Positions 1 to 7,744 of a DNA stretch of 35,823 nt are shown one piece after another. Origin of the DNA: Candidatus Jordarchaeum sp. LHC_1308 (GTDB taxonomy: Archaea; Asgardarchaeota; Jordiarchaeia; Jordiarchaeales; Freyrarchaeaceae). Under the pieces are notes generated by a model, which was given only the letters and a program-made list of their open reading frames with translations, was not told where the DNA came from and did not search any database. The DNA lies in the NCBI GenBank assembly GCA_019057675.1, contig JAHLWX010000010.1, positions 1 through 35,823 on the forward strand, in the 5' to 3' direction. The position numbers and the translations under genes were made by a program. Position 1 is the stretch's first letter, and every line of letters begins with the position of its first letter.

Positions 1-1232
1 CCTAAGTCAACCGCGGTGGCCATGAGAGCTGCCTTCACTGTTGAAGGGGTCAAACTCATATTGCTTAGGAGAAGGGCGACCGCTCCTGAAACGTGAGGTG
101 TTGCTTGGCTAGTACCACTCATAGTTACGTATCCGCTGGAGTCGTCGTAATCCAGGGAGACTATGTTTACTCCTGGTGCCACGAGGGTTACGCCCACCCG
201 ATTGTCAGATGTTGGGCCGCGGCTTGAGAAGTCCGGTATAATGTTGGATGACGTGACTGCGCCGACGCATATTGCCAGCGCCGCCTCGCCTGGAGCATTT
301 ATCGTGCTGCTGTCAGGTCCCTCGTTGCCAGCTGCGGCAACCACAACAACCCCGTGCAGCGTAGCATTGTTGGCTGCCTGGCACACAGGGTCGTTGGGGT
401 CATTTATCAGGGCGCCAGCAGAAATAGAAATGACATTAGCACCCCGAGTTACCGATTCATTAATTCCTTTGATTAAGTCGTTAAGTTTACCTTCGCCTTT
501 TCTGTCGAGAACTTTTATGTTTAGGAGTTGAGCGCCAGGGGCAACTCCTACGTATTTTCCTTCACAGTATCCTGCGATTATTCCAGCCACGTGTGTTCCG
601 TGCCCGTTAAGGTCTCCGGAACCTTCTCCCAAGACAAAACTTTTATTGTATATTATTTTGTCGGGTGGTAGTGCTTCGTGTGTGTTTATTCCTGTGTCGA
701 GGACTGCGACTTTGATTCCTGTTCCATTTATGCCTAGCCTGTGGAGGCGTGTTGCGCCTATTTGCTCTATGTTTGCGGAGTATGTGGTTGTTGTGGCTTG
801 TAGGGCGCCGTAAATTGTGCTGTGGACTTTGACTTTGTAGTTGTGTATTACGGATTTCACATATTTCTGAGTTGCAATGTTGGTTGCCATGCCTAAGGGG
901 GCTTTGATTAGGGTGCCACCAATTATGCTGTATGTTTCGAGTATTGTGATGTCTCCGAGGAACTTGAGAAGGCCGACTCCCTTAGTAGACGATATTCCTT
1001 GGAAGGTCACTATCATTTCGACTTCCTGGCTAAGTTCTCCTTTTTCCATCATTGATTGAAGCCTGTAATCGATCTTTGATAGGATGTCGCCTTTAGGCTG
1101 GCTCGCTAGCGAGGCAACCGCCACTACGACTGGTGGCTGTTGATTGGTAGGTTTTTGTAGCAATGTAAGGGATATTACGGTGGTCAAGATAACTAAGAGG
1201 AGAACTATGGTTTTTCCATTTGATTTGTTCAA
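1..1232 (-). CDS. Secreted subtilisin-like serine protease (S8), C-terminus outside window
   Basis: The ORF track misses this gene because it runs off the window edge; I translated the reverse complement. The first 410 residues begin at a TTG preceded by GGAGGT (1241-1246). Residues about 7-25 form a signal peptide or anchor helix. A propeptide-like segment follows, then the S8 catalytic domain. The triad is complete: Asp about 179 in VAVLDTGI, His about 211 in NGHGTHVAG, Ser 375 in SGTSQATPHVSG. The oxyanion Asn is present in AAAGNEGP. It should be an active extracellular or cell-surface endopeptidase. It is divergent from rpoH with a 157 bp gap. Contrast the second subtilase in this window (17564-21844), where the Ser and Asn are replaced. 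What follows the catalytic domain cannot be seen. Confidence 0.9.
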   Translation of the reverse strand, partial: MNKSNGKTIVLLLVILTTVISLTLLQKPTNQQPPVVVAVASLASQPKGDILSKIDYRLQSMMEKGELSQEVEMIVTFQGISSTKGVGLLKFLGDITILETYSIIGGTLIKAPLGMATNIATQKYVKSVIHNYKVKVHSTIYGALQATTTTYSANIEQIGATRLHRLGINGTGIKVAVLDTGINTHEALPPDKIIYNKSFVLGEGSGDLNGHGTHVAGIIAGYCEGKYVGVAPGAQLLNIKVLDRKGEGKLNDLIKGINESVTRGANVISISAGALINDPNDPVCQAANNATLHGVVVVAAAGNEGPDSSTINAPGEAALAICVGAVTSSNIIPDFSSRGPTSDNRVGVTLVAPGVNIVSLDYDDSSGYVTMSGTSQATPHVSGAVALLLSNMSLTPSTVKAALMATAVDL

Positions 1233-1389
1233 GGGTGGCGACCTCCGTTTTTCCGAGAATTATTCGTTTGTTTCGCTCATAATGTTTTTGGTTACATCAA
1301 ACGCCTTTTTTAATGGAGAGAAAAATTATTAAAGGGGGATGTACGATTGCCTTTCGTACGCTTACTTTTCCCATACGAGGGGGTTTCCT

Positions 1390-2016
1390 ATGGATGCAGA
1401 AAAAGTTAGAACGCTACTTTCTCTTAGGGGCTATAACATTCTTGAAGTAAACGACGTTGCTAAGGAAGAAATCTTCGTAATTGACGTTGAGAAGGATGGT
1501 ATAAGTCAAAGGTTTGTTGTTAAGGTGGCTCCCCCAAATAAGGTTGTCGGAACGGCGATGATCAGGGAAGTCAGGGAGAAGATGGAGGAGTTCAAGGCTG
1601 ACAGAGGAGTGATCATGGGCGGTAAGAGGAGTACGCCCAACGCTGAGGAGATGGCTGAGGAGGGGGGCATTGAGTTACTAGTCGACTATCCTCGATTCAA
1701 CATATTTGATCATGAGCTGGTTCCGAGGCATGAAGTTATCAGCGAAGAGGAGAGAAAATGGTTGTTTGAAACCTTCCATGTCAGGGAGGATCAGCTACCA
1801 AAGATAAAGGACACTGACCCAGCGGTTAAAGCTATAGGAGCGAAGCCGGGGGATATAGTCAAAATAACGAGGAAAAGCGTCACCGCCGGAGAAATAATAT
1901 TTTATAGGTATGTAGTTAAGGGGAGGTACATGCCTCAGATAGCCAAGGAAGAATACGGAGTCGCAGAGGAAGGCGAGGAAGAGGTGACAGAAGAAGGAGA
2001 ATTTGAGGAGCTGTGA
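1390..2016 (+). CDS. rpoH: DNA-directed RNA polymerase subunit H (Rpo5/Rpb5) with N-terminal jaw-like domain
   Basis: RNA polymerase subunit in the downstream-DNA jaw. Residues about 105-185 are the conserved archaeal RpoH/Rpb5 C-terminal domain: [49 protein letters not shown]. Archaeal RpoH is normally about 80 residues. This protein is 208, because about 105 residues precede the core and a Glu-rich tail of about 25 follows it. The N-terminal part aligns colinearly, from memory, with the eukaryotic Rpb5 jaw domain: an RGY motif near the start, then a VG[13 protein letters not shown] helix, a GVIMGG strand and a [10 protein letters not shown] helix. I chose the ATG at 1390 because GAGGGGG lies six bases upstream. 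The tracked start at 1339 has no such site. A TATA-like AAATTATTAAAG lies near 1322-1333. No other polymerase gene is adjacent. Confidence 0.9.
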   Translation: MDAEKVRTLLSLRGYNILEVNDVAKEEIFVIDVEKDGISQRFVVKVAPPNKVVGTAMIREVREKMEEFKADRGVIMGGKRSTPNAEEMAEEGGIELLVDYPRFNIFDHELVPRHEVISEEERKWLFETFHVREDQLPKIKDTDPAVKAIGAKPGDIVKITRKSVTAGEIIFYRYVVKGRYMPQIAKEEYGVAEEGEEEVTEEGEFEEL

Positions 2017-2083
2017 GTGGTCTGGATGTGTTGAAGCAAATCTCATGGCAGATAGGAGGTAATGCGGCTTTATGGTGGCAAAA

Positions 2084-2755
2084 TTAAGGACTTATCATGA
2101 GCTCAGCATATTTTAGTGAAAGGGCTATTTGTTCGCTTCCTTTTCCGGTTGCTATGTCGAGGTGTCCTGGAAAAAGGTATGTGACGTCCAGTTTGCTCAG
2201 TCGCCTAAGGGAGGAGACTAGTTGCTGCGGGTTTCCTGTGGGAAAGTCCACTCTGCCGAAGCTTCCGCCAGTGAAAACGGTGTCTCCGGAGAAGAGCATT
2301 TTTTCCCGTGGTTCATAGAGACATATCGAGCCTGCCGTGTGTCCGGGAGTGCTTATTACTTTTAGGGAGAGGCTGCCGACTTCTATGATGTCTCCTTCCT
2401 TGAGCTGGACATGAACCTTGACTGGGGTGAAGGGGATGCCGAATTCATCAGCTAATGTGAGCAAACCCCCATTTTCCACGCTGTCAGCCTCCTTATGGAA
2501 GACTAGCACTTCTGGAGATGATTCCTCTGTTATTTTTGCTAGACCGCCACTGTGATCTACGTGGACGTGTGTTAAAACAACTTTGGCTATGTCCTTGATG
2601 CTTAACCCATCTTTCTTCAATTGCTCTTTAAGTTCCTCGTAGAAAATTCCCGTTCCAGTATCGATCATGACGAGTTCTCCTTGGGAGGCCACGATGAAAA
2701 TGTTTGAATCGAAGAGTCGGCCAGGGCAATAGTAGACGTTATCCGTTACTTTCAT
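2084..2755 (-). CDS. Metallo-beta-lactamase-fold hydrolase (glyoxalase II-like)
   Basis: A 223-residue MBL-fold hydrolase. The zinc motif HVHVDH lies near residues 64-69, followed by PGHTAGS, then GDTVFTGG with the bridging Asp, and a last His in FPGHLD. This layout is that of compact glyoxalase II-like or MBL hydrolases acting on thioesters or similar esters; the substrate cannot be read from sequence. The start could be the TTG at 2758 or the adjacent ATG at 2755. I favour the ATG, about eight bases after GAGGCG. The gene converges with rpoH (67 bp between stops) and diverges from the coiled-coil gene at 2889. Confidence 0.85.
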   Translation of the reverse strand: MKVTDNVYYCPGRLFDSNIFIVASQGELVMIDTGTGIFYEELKEQLKKDGLSIKDIAKVVLTHVHVDHSGGLAKITEESSPEVLVFHKEADSVENGGLLTLADEFGIPFTPVKVHVQLKEGDIIEVGSLSLKVISTPGHTAGSICLYEPREKMLFSGDTVFTGGSFGRVDFPTGNPQQLVSSLRRLSKLDVTYLFPGHLDIATGKGSEQIALSLKYAELMISP

Positions 2756-2823
2756 CAAGATCGCCTCGCTCTGGGAAGTCTCAGAGTGTGCTACGGAGGC
2801 TCTTTGCGAGGAGCTTACAATAA

Positions 2824-2834
2824 AAATATATAAA
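2824..2834 (+). promoter_or_regulatory. TATA box of the coiled-coil gene
   Basis: AAATATATAAA lies in the divergent gap between the MBL gene and the gene at 2889. Transcription would start about 25 bases downstream, leaving a leader of roughly 30 nt with the strong ribosome binding site. Confidence 0.55.
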
Positions 2835-2888
2835 CCGTTGCTCCTTATAAGGTTGTGATTATGTTCCGATTTATTATGGAGGGGGAAA

Positions 2889-3392
2889 ATGCCTTTTCAT
2901 AGGAGGGAGCATTTAGGGGGTAAGGAAGGAGGAGGTAAGGAAGGGGCTGTGGAACATGGTGTAATCATGGAGGGACTAGAGAAAATATCAACTATGCTGT
3001 CGGAGTATGTGAGGGAGGTCGAAAGAAGGATTGAGGTCTTAGAGAAAATGTTTTTCGGTCTTGAAAGAAGAATTGCTGAAGTTGAGGGGAGGGTTTCTTT
3101 AGCCGAGAAGAAGATAGAGGAGCGATTTGCAGAGGAAAGAGCTATCAGGGTACCGTCGTCCATAGTGGAGACTGTAAAGGCGCAGCCACCATCCGTTGCA
3201 TTCGCCGAGAAGGAAGAAAAAAAGGTGCTTCAAGGTGCGGCGAAGGCTGTGGATAACGTGGTGGAAGAAGAAGGAGAGGCTGAGAAAGCCGCTGAGGCTA
3301 ACGAGGAATGGGGGTTCTCTGGAGAGGGGGGATTAACCAGTGTCGTTGCGGAATTTAAAAAGCTTTTAAGCGAAGACAAGGAAGAAAAATAA
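2889..3392 (+). CDS. Coiled-coil protein of unknown function
   Basis: A 167-residue charged protein I do not recognise. The start has GGAGGGGG three bases upstream. A Gly/Lys/Glu-rich head with the repeat GGKEGGGKEG (residues about 10-19) is followed by a long heptad-patterned helix from about 28 to 90 (EKISTMLSEYVREVERRIEVLEKM and onward). A Glu/Ala-rich linker and a short C-terminal helix (VAEFKKLLSEDKEEK) end the protein. There is no signal peptide or membrane segment. An internal ATG at 2967 could give a shorter form that starts at the coil. It probably oligomerises. Acidic composition and clear codon bias support real coding. Confidence 0.65.
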   Translation: MPFHRREHLGGKEGGGKEGAVEHGVIMEGLEKISTMLSEYVREVERRIEVLEKMFFGLERRIAEVEGRVSLAEKKIEERFAEERAIRVPSSIVETVKAQPPSVAFAEKEEKKVLQGAAKAVDNVVEEEGEAEKAAEANEEWGFSGEGGLTSVVAEFKKLLSEDKEEK

Positions 3393-3407
3393 CCGTTGAG
3401 TATGTCT

Positions 3408-3893
3408 TCAGATACTTAATAGGAAGGAACTTTGTGGCGTTGTGAAACCGATGAATTCTTCTTTCTCATTGAACATGGCGTATATTATGCCTATTTCCCT
3501 GTCTTGGTCTTTATCGTAGACGTCAAGCTTCGCTCGAGCATACTTAAATTTTCCGGCACTACGTTCTTCCAAGTATTTGACTGAAAAGTTCCCTTTGAAC
3601 ATTAATGGATATGCAACGATGGATGATGCCCTCTTTCTCAGTATCTGGTCGTGGGGAAAAGAGGCGACATCATCAAAGATCGCCGCGACACCCGCATGGT
3701 CGCTGAAAACAGTATTTATTTCTGAGACCGTGTATATCTCGCTTAGAGACGCCAAATCGCTTCCGAGAAAGCGTGGATCAGATGTTTTTGAGTAAGACTC
3801 CAACTTCTGGAGGTCGACATTAATCTTCCACATCCAAGTCTTTGAGTCTACTTGAAGCACACCACTCAACTTCTTCTTTAATTCAATGTTCAC
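3408..3893 (-). CDS. Hypothetical protein
   Basis: Orphan protein, about 161 residues from the GTG at 3893. That start has GGGGAG nine bases upstream; the longest frame would start at the GTG at 3947, which lacks a ribosome binding site and would place a TTTATTAAA TATA-like element inside the gene. The protein is soluble with mixed alpha/beta pattern. The segment FSVKYLEERSAGKFKYARAK and the C-terminal FNEKEEFIGFTTPQ look like antiparallel strands. No motif points to a function. Its stop lies 15 bases from the stop of the convergent coiled-coil gene. Confidence 0.5.
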   Translation of the reverse strand: MNIELKKKLSGVLQVDSKTWMWKINVDLQKLESYSKTSDPRFLGSDLASLSEIYTVSEINTVFSDHAGVAAIFDDVASFPHDQILRKRASSIVAYPLMFKGNFSVKYLEERSAGKFKYARAKLDVYDKDQDREIGIIYAMFNEKEEFIGFTTPQSSFLLSI

Positions 3894-3947
3894 CCGACAA
3901 CACTCCCCTTCCAATTTTAATAAATGGAGTCTTTTTACGAGGTTCAC

Positions 3948-4262
3948 CTAGAGGAAGAAAAGATGTCTTCATGCTATTAAATTTAATGTAGCCACAAATT
4001 TAGGAAAAATCAAGATGATAATTCTTCCAAGGAAGAATATATAAAAAAGCGTATTATTCAAGACGATAATGTAAGCCGAGATGATGAACCACTTGAAGGT
4101 TAAAGGAGAAAGCTCCCTTCATGGGGTATGTTGATGTCGTTCATGGTTGTTTCGTTGCCACCAAGACTACTTTTATATTTAACATATTTATATTTTAGAT
4201 GGTGAAAGCGAGATTAGAAGAAGATAACTGAAGGTAGAGGATAAACTGAGAAGGTGAAGTGA
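3948..4262. other. Intergenic region with two TATA-like elements
   Basis: No convincing gene. It holds an 18 bp palindrome joined to a TATA box (4021-4048), a second A/T element near 4171-4198, a small GGAG/CTCC hairpin near 4105, and a possible 17-codon ORF (ATG at about 4082) that I do not call as a gene. Confidence 0.4.
4021..4048 (+). promoter_or_regulatory. Palindrome overlapping a TATA box
   Basis: ATTCTTCC-AA-GGAAGAAT is a perfect inverted repeat with 8 bp arms that runs directly into ATATATAAAAAA. The position over the TATA/BRE region is where an archaeal regulator would block or recruit TBP/TFB. The palindrome and the TATA box are seen; the operator role is inference. The controlled gene would be the one at 4263 or a short transcript starting near 4065. 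Confidence 0.45.
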
Positions 4263-5033
4263 ATGACAGAGTCAATAAGGATTCTAATGGACGAGTTTCA
4301 CAATGAAGAAACCAGACTTAGGATATATAATGATTTAAAGAACAGGATGGTTGGCGAGTGGGGAATAGAGCTCTATATAAACGCTTCAAGCCCGCTTACT
4401 CCTGCACTTCTAGGGGACTATTCGGCTTTGGTAATTATAGGTCCTAAGAAGGGTGCCAGAGGAACCGAGTTTAGGCCTGAGGAGATGCAGGCGGTCATTG
4501 AATTTGTTAAGAACGGGGGCTTAGTGCTTTTCACTCCGAGCTATAGTAGCAGGGAGTATAAAGAAAACTTCGTTAACATGCTTGGGATAGATTACCTGGG
4601 TGCAAGTTCGAGGGTTGCGACGGATTACTCTCCTCACCCGTTTGTGAGGGGCGTTAGTAAGTTGCAAGCTCCATGGTTTAGGACGACGATGATGAGTTTC
4701 GAGTGGAAGCCTATAGTTAGGGTTCCGCTGGGAGTTAGGTCGTTCCCTGTTGTTGCGATTAGAGAATATGAAGAGGGAGCATTCATTTATGTTGCAAGTA
4801 CTATGCTCTTCTCCATGAACTTCCTTAGAAGATTCGATAACGCCAGGCTAGTTGAGAACATGTTTATATGGATGCGCGACTCAGGGAAACCTATTATCAT
4901 GAAGGAAAAAGAAAAAGTACCAACAGAGAGGGTTCCGATGCCACCTCTAGGGAAAAAGTTCTGTCCACATTGTGGTTCTGAAGCCCCACTATACGCTATC
5001 TACTGTCCGAACTGTGGAGCTCACCTTGAATAG
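4263..5033 (+). CDS. GATase1-like (DUF4350-type) protein with C-terminal zinc ribbon
   Basis: A 256-residue protein in two parts. Residues 1-215 resemble the class I glutamine amidotransferase-like fold of DUF4350/GldG/IFT52-type proteins: RILMDEFHNEE at the start, DYSALVIIGP, then EEMQAVIEFVKNGGLVLFTP. No catalytic Cys-His pair is evident, so a binding role is more likely than catalysis. Residues about 235-255 form a zinc ribbon, CPHCG...YCPNCG. The same kind of ribbon ends the protein at 7745-8338, and the same GATase-like domain appears inside the large subtilase-like protein at 17564-21844. The start ATG follows GGTGA. Function unknown. Confidence 0.7.
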   Translation: MTESIRILMDEFHNEETRLRIYNDLKNRMVGEWGIELYINASSPLTPALLGDYSALVIIGPKKGARGTEFRPEEMQAVIEFVKNGGLVLFTPSYSSREYKENFVNMLGIDYLGASSRVATDYSPHPFVRGVSKLQAPWFRTTMMSFEWKPIVRVPLGVRSFPVVAIREYEEGAFIYVASTMLFSMNFLRRFDNARLVENMFIWMRDSGKPIIMKEKEKVPTERVPMPPLGKKFCPHCGSEAPLYAIYCPNCGAHLE

Positions 5034-5195
5034 GTAGCAAGACGTTTAGCTTCCAATAAACATTTCCTTTGAAACGTATCGCCAAAAAACTTCTTGTTTT
5101 AGGGTTAGAAAAATAGCAAGACATTATAGGTATTTTTTTATTTTTATTTTTTGTCATCGTTATGAGGAGAGGAGAGAAGGGGCGAGTGGCTTAGG

Positions 5196-6494
5196 TTGAT
5201 AGATGCTAGCGGAGTTTTTGGTAACGGGCGTATGCTGGGAGTTCTTAATCGGGAGGGAGATGTGAAATGGCTATCATGGCCAATGATAGACTTTCCTAAT
5301 CATGTCGAAAGGGTCAGTTTTGGCTTCTCTTGGAGGAGACACGAAGAGTGGTTGGGTAACGGGTGGAAGCATCAGGCAAGTTACGTTGATGGAACCAACG
5401 TGATTCTTTTAACTAGTTGGAGGAGAGGCTGGCGAGTTTCCAGATATGTTTTTGCCTTGCCCGATGAGGACGTTGCTGTGTTCTCTTTTAATGTGTTGGG
5501 AGGAAATGATAGGGAGGGAAACGTTGCTATAGAGTTTTTCGGACATTTCAGGGTTTCTGAGAGCGAAATAGGTAACACCGTCTTTTACGACGTGGAGAGA
5601 GAGGCGGTGGTGTTCTACAAAAGAGGATATTACTTCGCGGTTGGAGGTGACAGGCCTGTAAACGAGTTCTCATGCTTCAGAATGGATGGAGGGAATGTTC
5701 TTGGCCTCAGGTGGAGGGTTAGAAGAGGACGCGGTAATCGCTACGCTTTAGGAGACGTTGGAGGTTATTTGAAGTGGGATTTAGGGGAGTTATCTGCCAG
5801 GGAAGGAGAAGTCACTGTTTATGTGTGCTGTGGTGGAACAGATGACGAGGCTATTTCTCTTCTTAACGAAAAAGCGAAGGAGCCAGCTAGAAAGCACTTG
5901 GAGGAAGCTATCGACGAAGGAAATAAATTTAGGTCTAGGAGCAGGATAGCTGGCGTAGGGGTTGCACGCTCCCTGCTCGCTATGAGGCTTCTGTGCGATA
6001 GTGGAGGCGGAATTATTGCAGCCCCAGAGTTTGACCCGAAGTTTCAGCATAGCGGAGGCTACAGGTATGTTTGGGGCAGGGATGCTACTTTCATTGCTTA
6101 CGCCTTTGACGTTGCAGGATATCATGAATTATCGAGAAAGTTTTACGTTTGGTGTTCAGAGCTCAAAAGGAGGGAGGGACTACTCTTTCAGAGATATTGT
6201 TGCGATGGGGCGCTTGCATCCCAGTGGGGGGAGGTTCAGCTGGATGAGACTGGGGCGGTCTTATGGGGGTTAAGAGAACATGTTGAAATGACTGAAGACT
6301 ACGATCTTCTCTTGACTCTATCACCTGTGGTTGAGGAGATGGCTGATGGACTGGCGAGAATGGTGGATGACAGGGGGGTTCTTGCGCCGTGCTTTGACTT
6401 ATGGGAGGAGAGGAGTGCACGCATACTCTACAGCGGCCGTTTACGCTGGACTCGAAAGTGCGGTGAACGTGATGGAGGAACTTGGTGGCACTGA
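5196..6494 (+). CDS. GH15 glucoamylase-like protein, N-terminal part (frameshifted)
   Basis: Glycoside hydrolase family 15 (glucoamylase/glucodextranase/trehalase-like), hydrolysing terminal alpha-glucosidic bonds. The TTG start gives the family-typical GNG near the N-terminus, followed by a beta-sandwich N-domain. The (alpha/alpha)6 barrel begins near GGYRYVWGRDATF, a GH15 hallmark. The reading frame is correct up to FDLWEER, which carries the catalytic general acid Glu. It then reads through nonsense residues to a stop at 6494. The true continuation is in the +1 frame from about 6412. Net change is loss of 2 (or 5) bases in a GAGGAGAGGAG run, because the expected motif is WEER-x-GVH. No signal peptide is visible, so it is probably cytoplasmic. 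Either a pseudogene or an assembly error. Confidence 0.8.
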   Translation: MIDASGVFGNGRMLGVLNREGDVKWLSWPMIDFPNHVERVSFGFSWRRHEEWLGNGWKHQASYVDGTNVILLTSWRRGWRVSRYVFALPDEDVAVFSFNVLGGNDREGNVAIEFFGHFRVSESEIGNTVFYDVEREAVVFYKRGYYFAVGGDRPVNEFSCFRMDGGNVLGLRWRVRRGRGNRYALGDVGGYLKWDLGELSAREGEVTVYVCCGGTDDEAISLLNEKAKEPARKHLEEAIDEGNKFRSRSRIAGVGVARSLLAMRLLCDSGGGIIAAPEFDPKFQHSGGYRYVWGRDATFIAYAFDVAGYHELSRKFYVWCSELKRREGLLFQRYCCDGALASQWGEVQLDETGAVLWGLREHVEMTEDYDLLLTLSPVVEEMADGLARMVDDRGVLAPCFDLWEERSARILYSGRLRWTRKCGERDGGTWWH

Positions 6495-6996
6495 GAAAAT
6501 TGAAGTGTGGCGTGGGGTTGCTCGCAAGCTGAGGGAAAACTTCGACCAATTTTTCTGGAACGGAAAGCATTATGTTCGAACCCTAAGCGCCAGCAGTTTG
6601 AAGCCGGACCTAACGCCTGACCTATCCCTCCTAGGGCTGGCGGTTCCCTACAAGTTTGTGGAGCCGACCAGCACTAGAATGAAGACCACTGTTGAGTGGC
6701 TTGAAAAAGAACTGAGACACAAAGGGGGAGTTTACAGGTATAAGAAAGATAAATATCTTGGAGGAAACTTCTGGACTGTTGCAACGCTTTGGCTGGCACT
6801 CTATAAGGCAGAGTTAGGGAGGAAGGAGGAGGCGGAGGAGCTTGCTGAATGGTGCATAGCTCATTCTAACAAGCTCGGACTTATGCCTGAGCAAGTACAC
6901 AGGAGAAAAGGGGTGCCTTTATCAGCGACGCCTCTAGGTTGGTCTCATGCATTTTACATTATGCTTATGAGAAAGCTGGAAGGAGGTTCTCTGTGA
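6412..6996 (+). CDS. GH15 glucoamylase-like protein, C-terminal part (frameshifted)
   Basis: Continuation of the GH15 barrel in the frame of the tracked ORF 6331-6996. It resumes at GVHAYSTAAVYAGL, which directly follows WEER in family members. The second catalytic Glu is in LMPEQVHRRKG, followed by PLGWSHA, the conserved end of the barrel. Together with the upstream part the protein would be about 600 residues, normal for archaeal GH15. The ATG at 6331 is not a real start. The stop overlaps the GTG start of the next gene (GTGA), with that gene's GGAGGT inside this one, so translation is coupled. Confidence 0.8.
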   Translation, partial: GVHAYSTAAVYAGLESAVNVMEELGGTEKIEVWRGVARKLRENFDQFFWNGKHYVRTLSASSLKPDLTPDLSLLGLAVPYKFVEPTSTRMKTTVEWLEKELRHKGGVYRYKKDKYLGGNFWTVATLWLALYKAELGRKEEAEELAEWCIAHSNKLGLMPEQVHRRKGVPLSATPLGWSHAFYIMLMRKLEGGSL

Positions 6997-7742
6997 GGGA
7001 GGAGTTAAGCAGGGAGGAAGTTGAAAGGTACCGCAGGCAGATACTCATCGAAGGATGGGGGGAAGAGGGACAAAGAAGGCTCAAGAGGGCTAGCGTCGCC
7101 GTCATAGGCCTTGGAGGGCTGGGTTCACCTGTATCGATTTACCTTGCAGCTGCAGGCGTGGGTAAACTTGTCTTCGTTGACATGGGTGACGTTGAGCTGA
7201 GTAATTTAAACAGGCAAGTGCTTCACTGGAGCAAAGATATAGGCAGACCAAAGGTTGAAAGCGCTAAGGAGAAGATTAAGGAATTGAACCCGAATGTTTC
7301 CGTTGAAACACTTAAGGAAAAGGTTGACGAAGATAATGTCCACCAAATAGTTAGTAGGGTTAACGTGGTGGTTGACGCCATGGATAACTTTGCTTCTAGA
7401 ATATTGGTCAACAGGGCCTGTGTCGATGAGGGAAAGGTTTTCGTCCACGCGGGAATCTATGGATTCCAAGGACAACTAACAACTATAATACCCGGAGAAG
7501 GGCCATGCCTCCAGTGCATTTTCCCTCACCCGCCACCAGCCGAGGAAATAATACCAGTAGCGGCGCCAACTCCGGGAGTTTTAGGCTGCATGCAGGCGAA
7601 CGAAGTGATAAAGGTTATCACGGGAATAGGTAAACCCCTTGTCGGGCGCCTACTGATATACGACGGGGAAGAATCGCGGGTTATGGTCATAGAGGTAAAA
7701 AGAAGCGAGGAGTGCCCCGTCTGTGGCTCCCTTAGCGCCTAG
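6993..7742 (+). CDS. E1-like ubiquitin-like protein activating enzyme (MoeB/ThiF/HesA family)
   Basis: A 249-residue adenylyltransferase that activates the C-terminus of a small beta-grasp protein (MoaD/ThiS/SAMP type) for sulfur transfer or protein modification. The nucleotide-binding GLGGLGSPVSIYLAAAGVG lies near residues 38-56. The R/N motif NLNRQVLH, the conserved DAMDNF, the zinc Cys pairs CLQC and CPVC, and GVLGCMQANEVIKVITG are all present. The GTG at 6993 has GGAGGT at a good distance; the tracked start at 6939 lies inside the GH15 gene. No partner ubiquitin-like protein is in the window, so MoeB, ThiF and UbaA roles cannot be separated. It ends 2 bp from the next gene's stop. Confidence 0.88.
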   Translation: MREELSREEVERYRRQILIEGWGEEGQRRLKRASVAVIGLGGLGSPVSIYLAAAGVGKLVFVDMGDVELSNLNRQVLHWSKDIGRPKVESAKEKIKELNPNVSVETLKEKVDEDNVHQIVSRVNVVVDAMDNFASRILVNRACVDEGKVFVHAGIYGFQGQLTTIIPGEGPCLQCIFPHPPPAEEIIPVAAPTPGVLGCMQANEVIKVITGIGKPLVGRLLIYDGEESRVMVIEVKRSEECPVCGSLSA

Positions 7743-7744
7743 CT

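Noticed and set aside
163-1332. Three + strand ORFs at the window start
   Set aside because: They lie opposite the subtilase whose triad is readable on the minus strand. The last covers the intergenic region and has no ribosome binding site.
4078-4135. AUGAUGA element and 17-codon ORF after the palindrome
   Set aside because: No D box at a sensible distance and no ribosome binding site; left as a note in the intergenic entry.
6331-6411. ATG at 6331 as a separate gene start
   Set aside because: The first 27 codons are the out-of-frame part of the GH15 barrel; real sequence similarity begins only at about 6412.
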